Part shown: positions 1-7,535 of the stretch, piece after piece | Position numbering within the stretch: the first letter of the stretch is position 1 | How the letters are laid out: every line of letters begins with the position of its first letter | NCBI GenBank assembly: GCA_023391335.1 | Contig: JAEWBG010000099.1 | Coordinates: forward strand, 1-44,621 | Reading direction: 5' to 3' | Origin: Pseudomonadota bacterium | GTDB taxonomy: Bacteria > Pseudomonadota > Gammaproteobacteria > Steroidobacterales > Steroidobacteraceae | DNA length: 44,621 bases | Notes under the pieces: model-generated | Databases searched by the model: none | What the model was told of the DNA's origin: nothing | Seen by the model: the letters and a program-made list of their open reading frames with translations, nothing else | Made by a program: the position numbers and the translations under genes

Positions 1-26
1 CCAACTGCCAACTGCCAACTGCCAAC
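1..26. repeat. CCAACTG heptamer tandem repeat
   Basis: Just under four perfect tandem copies of the 7-mer CCAACTG open the window, so the element probably continues upstream. It is the first of many 7-bp short tandem repeats in the window's intergenic gaps. Nothing in it looks coding. Confidence 0.85.
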
Positions 27-94
27 GGTTATCCGCCATCGAATCGTCACACAATCGTCACTTCATTGCAGCCTGTCAGGTAGAGAGTGGCGCC

Positions 95-646
95 ATGACG
101 CCTTCCGTTCGAGCTGCAGAGCTGTTCCGCCGGGTCGATGCTTTCGAGTACGCCTGGTGTTTGCGATTGAATCGCAGTTGTCGGCAATCATCGGTGCGCA
201 GTTTCTTTGCGATGGTGAGCCGGCTAGGGGACGGGGTGTTCTGGTACGCCTTGATGGTGCTCCTACCCGTTTTGTATGGCGCTGATGGCGTTGTGCCGGC
301 TTTGCGCATGGCTGCGGTCGGCGTTGCGGGTGTGGCGATTTATAAAGCACTGAAGTCGCGCCTGGTTCGAGAGCGGCCCTATATCTCGCTGGCTGGAATC
401 GTCCCGGGAATCCCGCCACTGGATCGATACAGTTTTCCCTCGGGTCACACTCTGCACGCGGTGAGCTTTTCCATCGTGATCCTGAATGCATTCCCTGAGT
501 TCGCGATCTTAGTGGCGCCATTCGCGATGCTCGTGGCCGCATCTCGCGTGGTGCTCGGGTTGCACTATCCCAGCGATGTGCTCGCTGGTGCTGCAATTGG
601 GGGCATGCTCGCCTTTACAGCGCTCCAGATCATACCGAGCCCTTGA
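95..646 (+). CDS. PAP2-family membrane phosphatase
   Basis: A 183-residue integral membrane phosphatase of the PAP2 (type 2 phosphatidic acid phosphatase / undecaprenyl-pyrophosphatase) superfamily. The three family motifs are present in order: KSRLVRERP (about residues 86-94), PSGHT (about 135-139, with the catalytic-site His) and SRVVLGLHYPSD (about 168-179, with the nucleophilic His and its Asp partner). Several hydrophobic helices surround them. Such enzymes remove phosphate from lipid phosphates such as phosphatidic acid, phosphatidylglycerophosphate or undecaprenyl pyrophosphate on the outer face of the inner membrane; the exact substrate cannot be told here. The ATG at 95 gives a natural N-terminus. 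Length fits the small single-domain members. Confidence 0.88.
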   Translation: MTPSVRAAELFRRVDAFEYAWCLRLNRSCRQSSVRSFFAMVSRLGDGVFWYALMVLLPVLYGADGVVPALRMAAVGVAGVAIYKALKSRLVRERPYISLAGIVPGIPPLDRYSFPSGHTLHAVSFSIVILNAFPEFAILVAPFAMLVAASRVVLGLHYPSDVLAGAAIGGMLAFTALQIIPSP

Positions 647-707
647 TCGCTTGCGCCGAGGGCCGCGCCGGCTAAGATCGGCGGAGCTCTCACCATCTGG
701 CGCTCGC

Positions 708-1358
708 TTGTATCTACCGCCCTCTAGTCCGTCTCGAGCATCTGGTCTTGCGCCCCGATCTCGTCATGGCGATCGCAGATCGGAATTCGGCCTCGCGGTG
801 ACTTGGGCGTGTGCCGTGCTGGCTTTCGGGTTTGCATCGACAGCAGCCGCGAATGTGCACGAGAAGTTCTCAGAATCTCAATACGACGTTCACGGCGATG
901 AAGAGAGTTCGCTCTTGAATCTGCTGAACAACGCGACTCCCATCGTCTTCAAGGGCAAGAAGTATCACGCATTCACTTCATGGAACGTCCGCTGGAACTT
1001 TCGACGCTCTCGGGCGCCGGACGGACGATGCCGGATCACCTCGGTTGCGGTCCATCTCACCTCCACGATGCAACTGCCGAGGTTGATCGGTGGAAGTTTG
1101 CGGCAGAGGCAACAGTTCTATCCGTACCTTGCCGCGCTACGCACGCATGAATTCGGGCACTATCAATTCGGAAAGGATGCTGCCGATGCGATCGATCGTG
1201 GCATCTACAACCTGCCTAGCGTGTCCAGCTGTCGCGTACTTGCAGAAGATGCGAACACCCTAGGCTATCGAGTGCTAGCGGACTATCGAGTTCGCGAGCG
1301 TCGTTACGACGAGTCCACCGGCTACGGCAAGACACAAGGTGCGTCATTGCAGCCTTGA
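708..1358 (+). CDS. DUF922-type secreted putative Zn-protease
   Basis: The protein ends in a domain typical of DUF922 proteins: a cysteine-containing strand (DGRCRITSVAVHLTSTMQLP), then an HEFGH zinc-protease-like motif (HExxH) followed by QFGKDAADAI. A hydrophobic stretch ending in ASTAAA just before the mature part (NVHEKF) looks like a signal peptide, so it is probably periplasmic. The start is uncertain. The frame stays open back to 576, inside the PAP2 gene, but that part is arginine-rich and unlikely to be translated. A TTG at 708 gives a basic n-region before the hydrophobic segment, and a GTG at 798 is the other candidate. Function beyond putative metallopeptidase is not known. Confidence 0.72.
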   Translation: MYLPPSSPSRASGLAPRSRHGDRRSEFGLAVTWACAVLAFGFASTAAANVHEKFSESQYDVHGDEESSLLNLLNNATPIVFKGKKYHAFTSWNVRWNFRRSRAPDGRCRITSVAVHLTSTMQLPRLIGGSLRQRQQFYPYLAALRTHEFGHYQFGKDAADAIDRGIYNLPSVSSCRVLAEDANTLGYRVLADYRVRERRYDESTGYGKTQGASLQP

Positions 1359-1373
1359 GGCTACGCTCGGCGA

Positions 1374-1922
1374 ATGCAGTGTGTTTGTGATACCCAGGCT
1401 TCGATCATCCCAGTTTTGGAGTCTTCGCGGCTTCGGATAAGGGCGCTCACCGAGGCCGATGCGCCCTTTATCCTCAAGCTCGTCAATGAGCCCGGGTTTC
1501 TGAAGAACATCGGGGATAAATCAGTTCGTACGCTGGAAGATGCTCGCTCCTACATTCGATCCGGTGCGATGGCGAGCTACGAACGTCACGGATTCGGGCT
1601 CGCAGCGGTGGAGTTGAAATCGTCCGGCGAGCCCATCGGAATATGTGGGCTCTTGCAGCGCGATACCCTTGACGCACCTGATCTCGGCTACGCGCTGTTG
1701 GAGCAATACTGGTTACGCGGATACGCATTGGAAGCGGCGGAAACCATTTTGCGGGATGCCGGCACGCGGCTTGGATTGCGCCGCGTGTTGGCCATTACTT
1801 CGCTCGAGAACCTCGCATCTGAGAGAGTGTTGGAGAAGCTCGGCTTTGTTTTTACTCACGTGGCCACTCTGCCCGGCAGTGCGGATCCGACCAAGATGTT
1901 CGAGTGGGGAAGTGAGGAGTGA
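1374..1922 (+). CDS. GNAT-family N-acetyltransferase (RimJ/RimL-like)
   Basis: A 182-residue GNAT acetyltransferase. It opens with the ESSRLRIRALTEADAPF strand-helix typical of RimJ/RimL-type enzymes. Later come the GLLQRDTLDAPDLGYALLEQYWLRGYALEA segment (acetyl-CoA motif region) and the terminal TSLENLASERVLEKLGF segment, where a conserved Asn and the LGF turn are seen. These enzymes transfer acetyl groups to N-termini or small amines; the acceptor is unknown. The last six residues (EWGSEE) and the stop codon are written by the heptamer repeat that starts here, so the C-terminus seems to have been set by repeat insertion. Confidence 0.88.
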   Translation: MQCVCDTQASIIPVLESSRLRIRALTEADAPFILKLVNEPGFLKNIGDKSVRTLEDARSYIRSGAMASYERHGFGLAAVELKSSGEPIGICGLLQRDTLDAPDLGYALLEQYWLRGYALEAAETILRDAGTRLGLRRVLAITSLENLASERVLEKLGFVFTHVATLPGSADPTKMFEWGSEE

Positions 1923-2015
1923 GAAGTGAGAAGTGAGGAGTGAGGAGTGAGGAGTGAGGAGTGGGGAAAGCGAGCCCCTGCTCACGCGCATAGCGCGCTC
2001 GGTTCCTCACTCTTC
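1911..2015. repeat. AGTGAGG heptamer array with inverted arm
   Basis: Eight tandem 7-mers (AGTGAGG, AGTGAGA and a final AGTGGGG) run from 1911 to 1966 and overlap the 3' end of the GNAT gene. About 40 bp later CCTCACTCTTC (2005-2015) repeats the word in inverted orientation. Transcribed, the arms could pair to a hairpin. It is a two-armed short-tandem-repeat element like others in the window. Confidence 0.85.
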
Positions 2016-2074
2016 TTCGTATTCGCGATCGCGGTGCTCTGCCAGAATGACGTCTCAGATCTAGGAGGAGCCGA

Positions 2075-2545
2075 ATGAATCGAACCGCTATTGCAATCGT
2101 TGCGTTGTCATCTGGATTGGTATTGGGTTTGTGTGCCGGCGTTGTTGTGTCGCAGACGACCGCGGTGCGCTCATCCGCGATTGTGCCGCAGGCTCAATCG
2201 AAACAAGAGCAGTTCGACTGGGGCAAGATGTACACGTATTTCGAAGGCGAGAATTTCAGCTCGAAGACGGATCTCGCCGCGGTGGCGGTGATCGAGCCTG
2301 GCAAGCAAATCCATCCGCCGCATCAACACGCGGACGAAGAGTACTTGATGGTCGTCTCCGGTGAAGGCACGTGGACCCTGAACAAGCAGACCAAGCCGGC
2401 GCACGCGGGCGACATGTTGTACGCGGCCCCCTGGGATTTGCACGGGATTACCAACACCGGCAAGACACCGCTGAGATTCGTCGTGTGGAAGTGGAGTAGC
2501 AAAGGTGTGGAGTCGCCGCCTGCGCCGGCCACTCTCGCGAAGTAG
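2075..2545 (+). CDS. Exported cupin-domain protein
   Basis: A 156-residue single-cupin protein with an N-terminal hydrophobic segment (AIVALSSGLVLGLCAGVVVSQ) that acts as a signal peptide or membrane anchor, placing the cupin in the periplasm. Cupin motif 1 is HPPHQHADEEYLMVVSGEG (two His and a Glu as metal ligands) and motif 2 is GDMLYAAPWDLHGITN with a further His. The barrel probably binds a divalent metal; whether it is enzymatic or a binding protein is not clear. A strong Shine-Dalgarno sequence, AGGAGGA, lies at normal distance before the ATG. The next gene follows after only a few bases, so the two may be co-transcribed. Confidence 0.85.
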   Translation: MNRTAIAIVALSSGLVLGLCAGVVVSQTTAVRSSAIVPQAQSKQEQFDWGKMYTYFEGENFSSKTDLAAVAVIEPGKQIHPPHQHADEEYLMVVSGEGTWTLNKQTKPAHAGDMLYAAPWDLHGITNTGKTPLRFVVWKWSSKGVESPPAPATLAK

Positions 2546-2551
2546 GGTTAC

Positions 2552-2929
2552 ATGGAATCAAACAAGCCGTTGATGATCCTGGTCGCCGGTCCATATCGAT
2601 CCGGCACCGATGATCGCCCTGAACTGCTGGAAGCGAATGTCCGCGCGATGTCGGACATGGCGCTCAAACTATTCAGAATGGGACATCTACCGGTGCTGGG
2701 CGAATGGTTCGCACTCCCCTTGATTGAACATGCCGGCTCAGGTCGCATCGGCGATGACGTGTTCAACGAAATCTTTCATCCCGTCTCGCGTCGCCTCATC
2801 GCCAAGTGCGATGCGTGCCTTCGCATCGGCGGCCCATCGAAAGGCGCGGATGAGATGGTCTCGCTAGCTCGCGAAATGAATAAGCCGGTGTTCTTGAGAT
2901 TGGAGGACGTCCCAAGGGCGGAACGGTGA
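2552..2929 (+). CDS. DUF4406 family protein
   Basis: A 125-residue protein that starts with an ILVAGPYRSG strand-loop and continues with HLPVLGEWFALPLIEH and CDACLRIGGPSKGADEMVSLA. This matches the DUF4406 family, which has a fold related to nucleoside 2-deoxyribosyltransferases (the GPYRSG loop corresponds to their nucleotide-binding loop). No catalytic role is established. It lies directly behind the cupin gene on the same strand. Its TGA stop is inside the left arm of the following repeat element. Confidence 0.75.
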   Translation: MESNKPLMILVAGPYRSGTDDRPELLEANVRAMSDMALKLFRMGHLPVLGEWFALPLIEHAGSGRIGDDVFNEIFHPVSRRLIAKCDACLRIGGPSKGADEMVSLAREMNKPVFLRLEDVPRAER

Positions 2930-3063
2930 TCGGGTGATGAAGTGATGAGGTGAATGCGCTGCGCGCGTCAAAGCCCAGACGCGGAAACGGCTCAGGCAGG
3001 CGAATTCAAGTGGTTATGGATGAAGGGTGCTCCGTTCACCTCATCACGCCATCACCCCATCAC
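2926..3063. repeat. Two-armed GTGATGA repeat element
   Basis: The left arm (2926-2954, GTGAT words such as GGTGATGAAGTGATGAGG) and the right arm (3035-3063, TTCACCTCATCACGCCATCA and onward) are inverted copies around about 80 bp of unrelated sequence. The element fills the gap between the convergent DUF4406 and DUF6165 genes, supplies the stop codon of the former, and could act as a bidirectional stem-loop. Confidence 0.8.
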
Positions 3064-3081
3064 GGCGACGCTCCGCGTCGC

Positions 3082-3474
3082 CTAATACTTCGCGTAGCTT
3101 TTTTCTTCGATCAGCTTTGAGCCGAGCTTCACATTGATCTGCCGTTTGACGGCGGCGCGTTCGTCATTGGTGAAGTACACCGCACGGGCGAGCTCGATGA
3201 ACTCTTGATCGAATTGCTTCTGGCGCTCTTTCTCGCGCAGGTCATCTTCGACGACCCAGAGCTTTTCGTTGATCCGCTTGAGGGAAGCCCATTCCTCGTT
3301 GATGTCGACCGACGCATGCGGCGACTCGCGCCACGTTTTTTCCAAAGCAGTAAGTTCGGCACGCACGTTGGTGAGCTTCGCGGTATCGGTCATGCGCGCC
3401 GATTTGATCTGCAGGATCGTGATCTTGTCGATCAGTTCGCCGGGGGAGATGGGAACGAGGATATCGGTGGACAT
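3082..3474 (-). CDS. DUF6165 family protein
   Basis: A 130-residue mostly helical cytoplasmic protein beginning with ILVPISPGELIDKITILQIKSARMTD, the conserved N-terminus of DUF6165. A long charged helical region follows (WASLKRINEKLWVVEDDLREKE). Members are commonly found beside lipopolysaccharide and glycosyltransferase genes, and here it sits just downstream of a GT2 glycosyltransferase on the same strand (about 50 bp gap). No biochemical activity is known; a role in surface polysaccharide assembly is an inference from context. Confidence 0.8.
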   Translation of the reverse strand: MSTDILVPISPGELIDKITILQIKSARMTDTAKLTNVRAELTALEKTWRESPHASVDINEEWASLKRINEKLWVVEDDLREKERQKQFDQEFIELARAVYFTNDERAAVKRQINVKLGSKLIEEKSYAKY

Positions 3475-3526
3475 GGGTGTGCTCGCGGCAGAAGGGCGCA
3501 GAGGCTACAAGGCGGGAGGCGCCAAG

Positions 3527-4369
3527 TCACGCATCGGAGCCGGGTTCGGCGCGAGGGCGTTCCAATCCATGTTTGACCATCGCTTGCGCTGCGATGGCGC
3601 GCGATTCCGGATTGCGGGTCATCTCGAAGAATCGCAACCGTTTGTATGCGGCGTAAGAGGCGGCAACGTGCGCTGCGGCGTATCCGCGCCAGCCATCTAA
3701 GAACGCCAGGCGGAGGAAGTAATCTTTGAAGAAAGCGGCGATGAAAACGAAAGGGGTCATCCATGGATGCGCTTGGCGGCCTTTGTCCTGCCAGTCGCGC
3801 GCTTTGAGTTCTGCGTACAGCAGCGTCTTCAGATGTTTGTGAACGAGAGTTGGATTGTGCAGGTGCACGAACGGATGCGTGAAGGTGGTGACTGGTCCAT
3901 CGAATCGGAGCGATTCGTGCACCCGCGCGTCGGTCCACCGCGCACGTTCACGATGATAGATGCGTCCCATCTTCTCGCCCGTCATCGGCCGATACCACCG
4001 CATGGGTGCGCCCATGTACCAAGTCTGTCTGCGCAACACCGCGCCGGCATGAGATGAGCTGAACAGGTCGGGAAGGTGTTGGCTAAGCTCGGACTGCAAC
4101 TCCGGCGAGAGCGCCTCGTCCGCATCGAGGACCAAGATCCAATCGTACTGAGCTTGAGTCGTCGCGAAGTTTCGTTGCGGTCCAAACCCGAGCCAATCGT
4201 GGTGAACGACTCGTGCTCCATGCTCAATCGCGATTTGCTGCGTGCCATCCGTGCTGCCCGAATCGATGACCAATTTCTCCGCCGCGAAAGGCACGCTGTC
4301 TAGGCATCTTGCGATCGCGCCAGCCTCATCGCGCGCGATGATGACGAGTGAAATGGGCAGCTTGGGCAT
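3527..4369 (-). CDS. GT2 glycosyltransferase, WaaE-like
   Basis: A 280-residue family 2 glycosyltransferase. The nucleotide-sugar-binding N-terminus is ISLVIIARDEAGAIARCLDS. The DSGSTDGT motif (about residues 36-43) and the metal-binding LVLDADEALS (about 79-88) are intact. The later RIYHRERARWTDARVHESL segment and C-terminal amphipathic helices match the WaaE/KdtX group, which adds glucose to the inner LPS core. The substrate here is inferred from the neighbouring heptosyltransferase and KdkA. It is transcribed towards DUF6165, and its start faces a divergent glycerophosphotransferase across a 300-bp gap. Confidence 0.88.
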   Translation of the reverse strand: MPKLPISLVIIARDEAGAIARCLDSVPFAAEKLVIDSGSTDGTQQIAIEHGARVVHHDWLGFGPQRNFATTQAQYDWILVLDADEALSPELQSELSQHLPDLFSSSHAGAVLRRQTWYMGAPMRWYRPMTGEKMGRIYHRERARWTDARVHESLRFDGPVTTFTHPFVHLHNPTLVHKHLKTLLYAELKARDWQDKGRQAHPWMTPFVFIAAFFKDYFLRLAFLDGWRGYAAAHVAASYAAYKRLRFFEMTRNPESRAIAAQAMVKHGLERPRAEPGSDA

Positions 4370-4395
4370 GCCGCGAGTTTCTCAAGCGAAGGCAA

Positions 4396-4624
4396 CCGGA
4401 CGCAACACAAAGCGCACATAGAATCGATAGATGTCCGAGGATGCGACTGTCGAGGGGAATGGCCTCGCAGATGACGCGCACGATTCGTTCTTCCGCCTTG
4501 GTACATTAACCGCTGCTTGCATCAAAGCGTTCATCAAATGCGACTGGTCGCCGGAAGATGGCGTGCACCGCCCTTGAGCATTCGTATGCCTCACTCATCT
4601 ATGCGTTCTTTGTGTTGCGTCCGG
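4396..4624. repeat. Two-armed CGCAACACAAAGCGC repeat element
   Basis: The divergent intergenic gap 4370-4672 carries two inverted 26-bp arms: 4396-4421 (CCGGACGCAACACAAAGCGC...) and 4599-4624 (...TTTGTGTTGCGTCCGG), about 23 of 26 positions complementary. The same arm recurs at 19674, 19769, 21847 and 24825/25024. The roughly 180-bp core is unique. Promoters of both flanking genes must lie in or between the arms, but I could not pick convincing -35/-10 boxes. Confidence 0.82.
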
Positions 4625-4672
4625 CTCTGAGTCTCGCTGCTACAATCAAGGAACCTCACAGCGGACTAGTTC

Positions 4673-5701
4673 GTGGCGCGCTACCTCTTCTTCGTCTCCC
4701 AGTCATACGCATTCGCGATCTTGCGGCCACTACAAGCGGCAATCCGTGCCCGCGGGCACGAGGCGGCATGGTTCTTCGAAAACGAGCGCGATGCTCGTTA
4801 TCTAAGAACGGACGAAAGGCGGTTGATTAAAGCTCGAGACGCTGTGCAGTGGAACGCGAACGCGGTATTCGTGCCAGGCAATTGGGTGCCGGACTTTTTT
4901 CCTGGTCTCAAAGTCGAGGTGTTCCACGGATTCAGTGTCGGTAAGCGCAGCGAATCCAAAGGGCACTTTCGCATCCGCGGCTCGTTCGACTTGTATTGCA
5001 CACACGGCCCCGACACGACAGAACCGTTCCAGAAACTCGCGAAAGAGCATGGCTACTTCCGAGTCCGCGAGACCGGTTGGCCCAAGCTTGATCCCCTGTT
5101 TTCAGGTGCCCTCGACGTGCCCGGCGAGCGTCGGCCGACTGTCTTGTATGCATCGACGTTCACTGAGGCGATCAGCTCCGCGCGCACTTTGTGTTCGACG
5201 ATTGCGCAGCTTTCAACGACCGGGCGCTGGCGTTGGCTGGTGACATTGCATCCCAAGATGGCGCTCGACGTGGTGGCGAGTTACAAGGCGATTCAGAACC
5301 CGCATCTCGAGTTCGTCGAAACCGACGACATCCTCTCGCTGTATGTTCAAGCTGATGTGATGCTCTCCGATACCTCGTCTGTCGTGCCGGAATTTCTCAC
5401 CCAACACAAACCCGTCGTCACATTCCGCAATCGCAAGCCGGGGCCGCATCTGATTAACATCGAAAACGTGAGCGATGTGCTGCCCGCGCTGGAACGTGCT
5501 TTCGCGCCTTCCGACGAACTGCAGGCAGCGATCGTTCGTTATGCGAATCACATTCACCCGTATCGGGACGGACGATCGAGCGAGCGTGTGCTGGCCGCGA
5601 CGGACGAGGCCATCGAGCAAGGAGGCGCTGGATTGCGGCGCAAGCCTCTAAACCTGTGGAGGCGCCTGCAGGCGCGCAAGCGCTTGGGCTATTGGAACTA
5701 G
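4673..5701 (+). CDS. TagF-like CDP-glycerol glycerophosphotransferase family protein
   Basis: A 342-residue protein with a GT-B-type fold of the CDP-glycerol glycerophosphotransferase family. Visible features are GNWVPDFFPGLKVEVFHGFSVGK (conserved N-domain HG motif), DLYCTHGPDTTEPF, and the C-domain segments LVTLHPKM and ADVMLSDTSSVVPEFLTQHKPVV, where the D-S/T-SS-E nucleotide-binding motif is typical. Related enzymes transfer glycerol phosphate or similar phosphopolyols in teichoic acid or capsule synthesis. In a Gram-negative cell it may decorate LPS or capsule. The start is GTG at 4673 (VARYLFFVSQ). It sits next to LPS-core genes, which supports an envelope role, but the donor is unknown. 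Confidence 0.8.
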   Translation: MARYLFFVSQSYAFAILRPLQAAIRARGHEAAWFFENERDARYLRTDERRLIKARDAVQWNANAVFVPGNWVPDFFPGLKVEVFHGFSVGKRSESKGHFRIRGSFDLYCTHGPDTTEPFQKLAKEHGYFRVRETGWPKLDPLFSGALDVPGERRPTVLYASTFTEAISSARTLCSTIAQLSTTGRWRWLVTLHPKMALDVVASYKAIQNPHLEFVETDDILSLYVQADVMLSDTSSVVPEFLTQHKPVVTFRNRKPGPHLINIENVSDVLPALERAFAPSDELQAAIVRYANHIHPYRDGRSSERVLAATDEAIEQGGAGLRRKPLNLWRRLQARKRLGYWN

Positions 5702-5750
5702 AACACACGTTCGCACGCTGAATCGTGCCCGTCGAAAGTTGGGAGCATTC

Positions 5751-7343
5751 ATGCGCGCTGTATTTGCATTCATCTCAGTCGTTCTCTTGAGCTTCAACAT
5801 TAGCGCGCGCGATCTGCCCGCCAGTCCGGCGGACGTCTATGGGGACTTGTTTACTGCTGTTCAGGTGCAAGCTGTCTTCCCAGATAGCAAGACGTTTGCA
5901 GATGCTGTTCCTAAGCGGACGCCGGCGGAGATTCTCGAGCGCTTTCATGCCCACCGATCCGACCCGAGTTTTTCGTTGCCGAAATTCGTGGACGAGAATT
6001 TTGAGGCGCCCGCTGGTCGCAGCGATACGTCGCACACATTGCCCAACGAGAAAGTGGCGCAGCACATCGATCGATTGTGGGGCGTGCTAACGCGCATGCC
6101 ACAAGCCGAGCCCGCGTTCTCGACGCGATTGCCGCTGCCGCTTCCGTATGTCGTGCCGGGCGGGCGCTTCCAAGAGATTTACTACTGGGACTCGTACTTC
6201 ACCATGCTCGGATTGCAGGTGAGCGGCGAACATGAGTTGGTCACGGACATGATCTCGAACTTCGCTTTCCTCATCGATCAATGGGGACACATTCCGAACG
6301 GGAATCGCACGTATTACCTGAGTCGGTCGCAGCCGCCTTTCTTTGCGGCAATGGTCGAGCTCGAGGCGCAGCATCTGGGCGATGCCGCATATCTCAAGCG
6401 ATTGCCGCAGTTGAAGCGTGAGTATGCGTTTTGGATGGAAGGAGCCGAAGCGCTGCAGCCGGGTGCCGCGCATCGCCGCGTGGTGAAGCTCAAGAGCGGC
6501 GAGGTGTTGAATCGATATTGGGATGATCGCGATACGCCACGCGATGAGTCGTATCGGCAAGATGTCGCTACCGCGAAAGAATCAGGACGCGATCCGGCCG
6601 AGGTGTATCGCAACTTGCGTGCAGCGGCCGAGAGCGGATGGGATTTCAGCTCGCGTTGGCTTGCGGATGGCAAGAGCCTGGCGACGATTCGCACGACTGA
6701 GATCATCCCCGCCGATCTCAACAGCCTGCTGTATCGATTGGAATCGACGATCGCACACGCATGTGAGATTCAGAAAGATGAATCGTGCGCGACTTCGATG
6801 AAGAATCGGGCGGCTGCTCGCAAGACCGCCATGCAGAAGGTGCTATGGAGCGACTCGCAGCAAGCATTCGTCGATTACGATTGGGTGCATGACGCTCCGA
6901 TGGCAAATCTCACGGCAGCCATGGTGTATCCGCTCTACTTCGATGTCGCGAACGATCAGCAGGCCAAATCGCTGGCAACAACGATCAGAGAGAAGTTGCT
7001 TAAGCCGCGCGGCTTGGCCACCACGACACAAGAAACCGGACAACAATGGGACGCGCCGAACGGATGGGCACCGCTGCAGTGGATGGCCATCGAAGGTTTG
7101 CGAACGCACGGGCAACAGCAGCTCGCAGCAACCATTGCGCAACGCTGGGTGGCCGCGAACGTCGCGGAATATTGCCGCTCAGGAAAGTTGGTGGAGAAGT
7201 ACAACGTCGAAAGCGCCGGCGAAGGCGGTGGTGGTGAATATCCGAATCAAGATGGATTCGGGTGGACGAATGGAGTGTTGAGGAAACTGCTGAGCGTGTA
7301 TCCGGAGTTGGCGAAGCAGGATACGAGATACGCAGGGAAATAA
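5751..7343 (+). CDS. treA: Periplasmic trehalase (GH37)
   Basis: A glycoside hydrolase family 37 trehalase of about 530 residues that splits trehalose into two glucoses. Signature 1, PGGRFQEIYYWDSYF, and signature 2, QQWDAPNGWAPLQW, are intact. AESGWDFSSRW carries the general-acid Asp, and EYPNQDGFGWTNGV closes the catalytic domain with the Glu region. The ATG at 5751 was chosen over the upstream TTG at 5739 because it gives a clean signal peptide (MRAVFAFISVVLLSFNISA) behind a GGGAG-like ribosome-binding site. The enzyme is therefore periplasmic and lets the cell use external trehalose. No transporter lies beside it. Confidence 0.93.
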   Translation: MRAVFAFISVVLLSFNISARDLPASPADVYGDLFTAVQVQAVFPDSKTFADAVPKRTPAEILERFHAHRSDPSFSLPKFVDENFEAPAGRSDTSHTLPNEKVAQHIDRLWGVLTRMPQAEPAFSTRLPLPLPYVVPGGRFQEIYYWDSYFTMLGLQVSGEHELVTDMISNFAFLIDQWGHIPNGNRTYYLSRSQPPFFAAMVELEAQHLGDAAYLKRLPQLKREYAFWMEGAEALQPGAAHRRVVKLKSGEVLNRYWDDRDTPRDESYRQDVATAKESGRDPAEVYRNLRAAAESGWDFSSRWLADGKSLATIRTTEIIPADLNSLLYRLESTIAHACEIQKDESCATSMKNRAAARKTAMQKVLWSDSQQAFVDYDWVHDAPMANLTAAMVYPLYFDVANDQQAKSLATTIREKLLKPRGLATTTQETGQQWDAPNGWAPLQWMAIEGLRTHGQQQLAATIAQRWVAANVAEYCRSGKLVEKYNVESAGEGGGGEYPNQDGFGWTNGVLRKLLSVYPELAKQDTRYAGK

Positions 7344-7344
7344 G

Positions 7345-7535
7345 AGGCGAGCCCTTCGGGCAAGGAAGGCTAACGGCAAGGTGGCCGCCAAAGCACGGCA
7401 GGCGGGCCGAGCGAACTCGGCAAGCCAGAGGTGTTTCTGGCCTGCGCAGCGCGCTGCCCTGCTAATGGCTTCCTTGCCGATGGCTTCCCTGCGCGCAGCG
7501 CTGCCCTCTTATCCGCTATCCCTTCCTCGCCTCCG
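7345..7535. repeat. Intergenic hairpin mosaic between treA and GT9 gene
   Basis: The gap between convergent genes is a string of inverted repeats. The outer GAGGCGAG (about 7345) pairs with CTCGCCTC inside the end of the heptosyltransferase gene. GGAAGGCTAACGGCAAGG (about 7365) pairs with CCTTGCCGATGGCTTCC (about 7472). Small perfect stems such as GCCGAG-CGAA-CTCGGC and GCCAGA-(6 nt)-TCTGGC lie between. It may end transcription in both directions. The last codons of the heptosyltransferase (AEARKG) fall in the right arm. Confidence 0.7.

Noticed and set aside
576..707. Upstream extension of the DUF922 gene into the PAP2 gene
   Set aside because: It overlaps a well-supported gene and gives an arginine-rich, non-family N-terminus.
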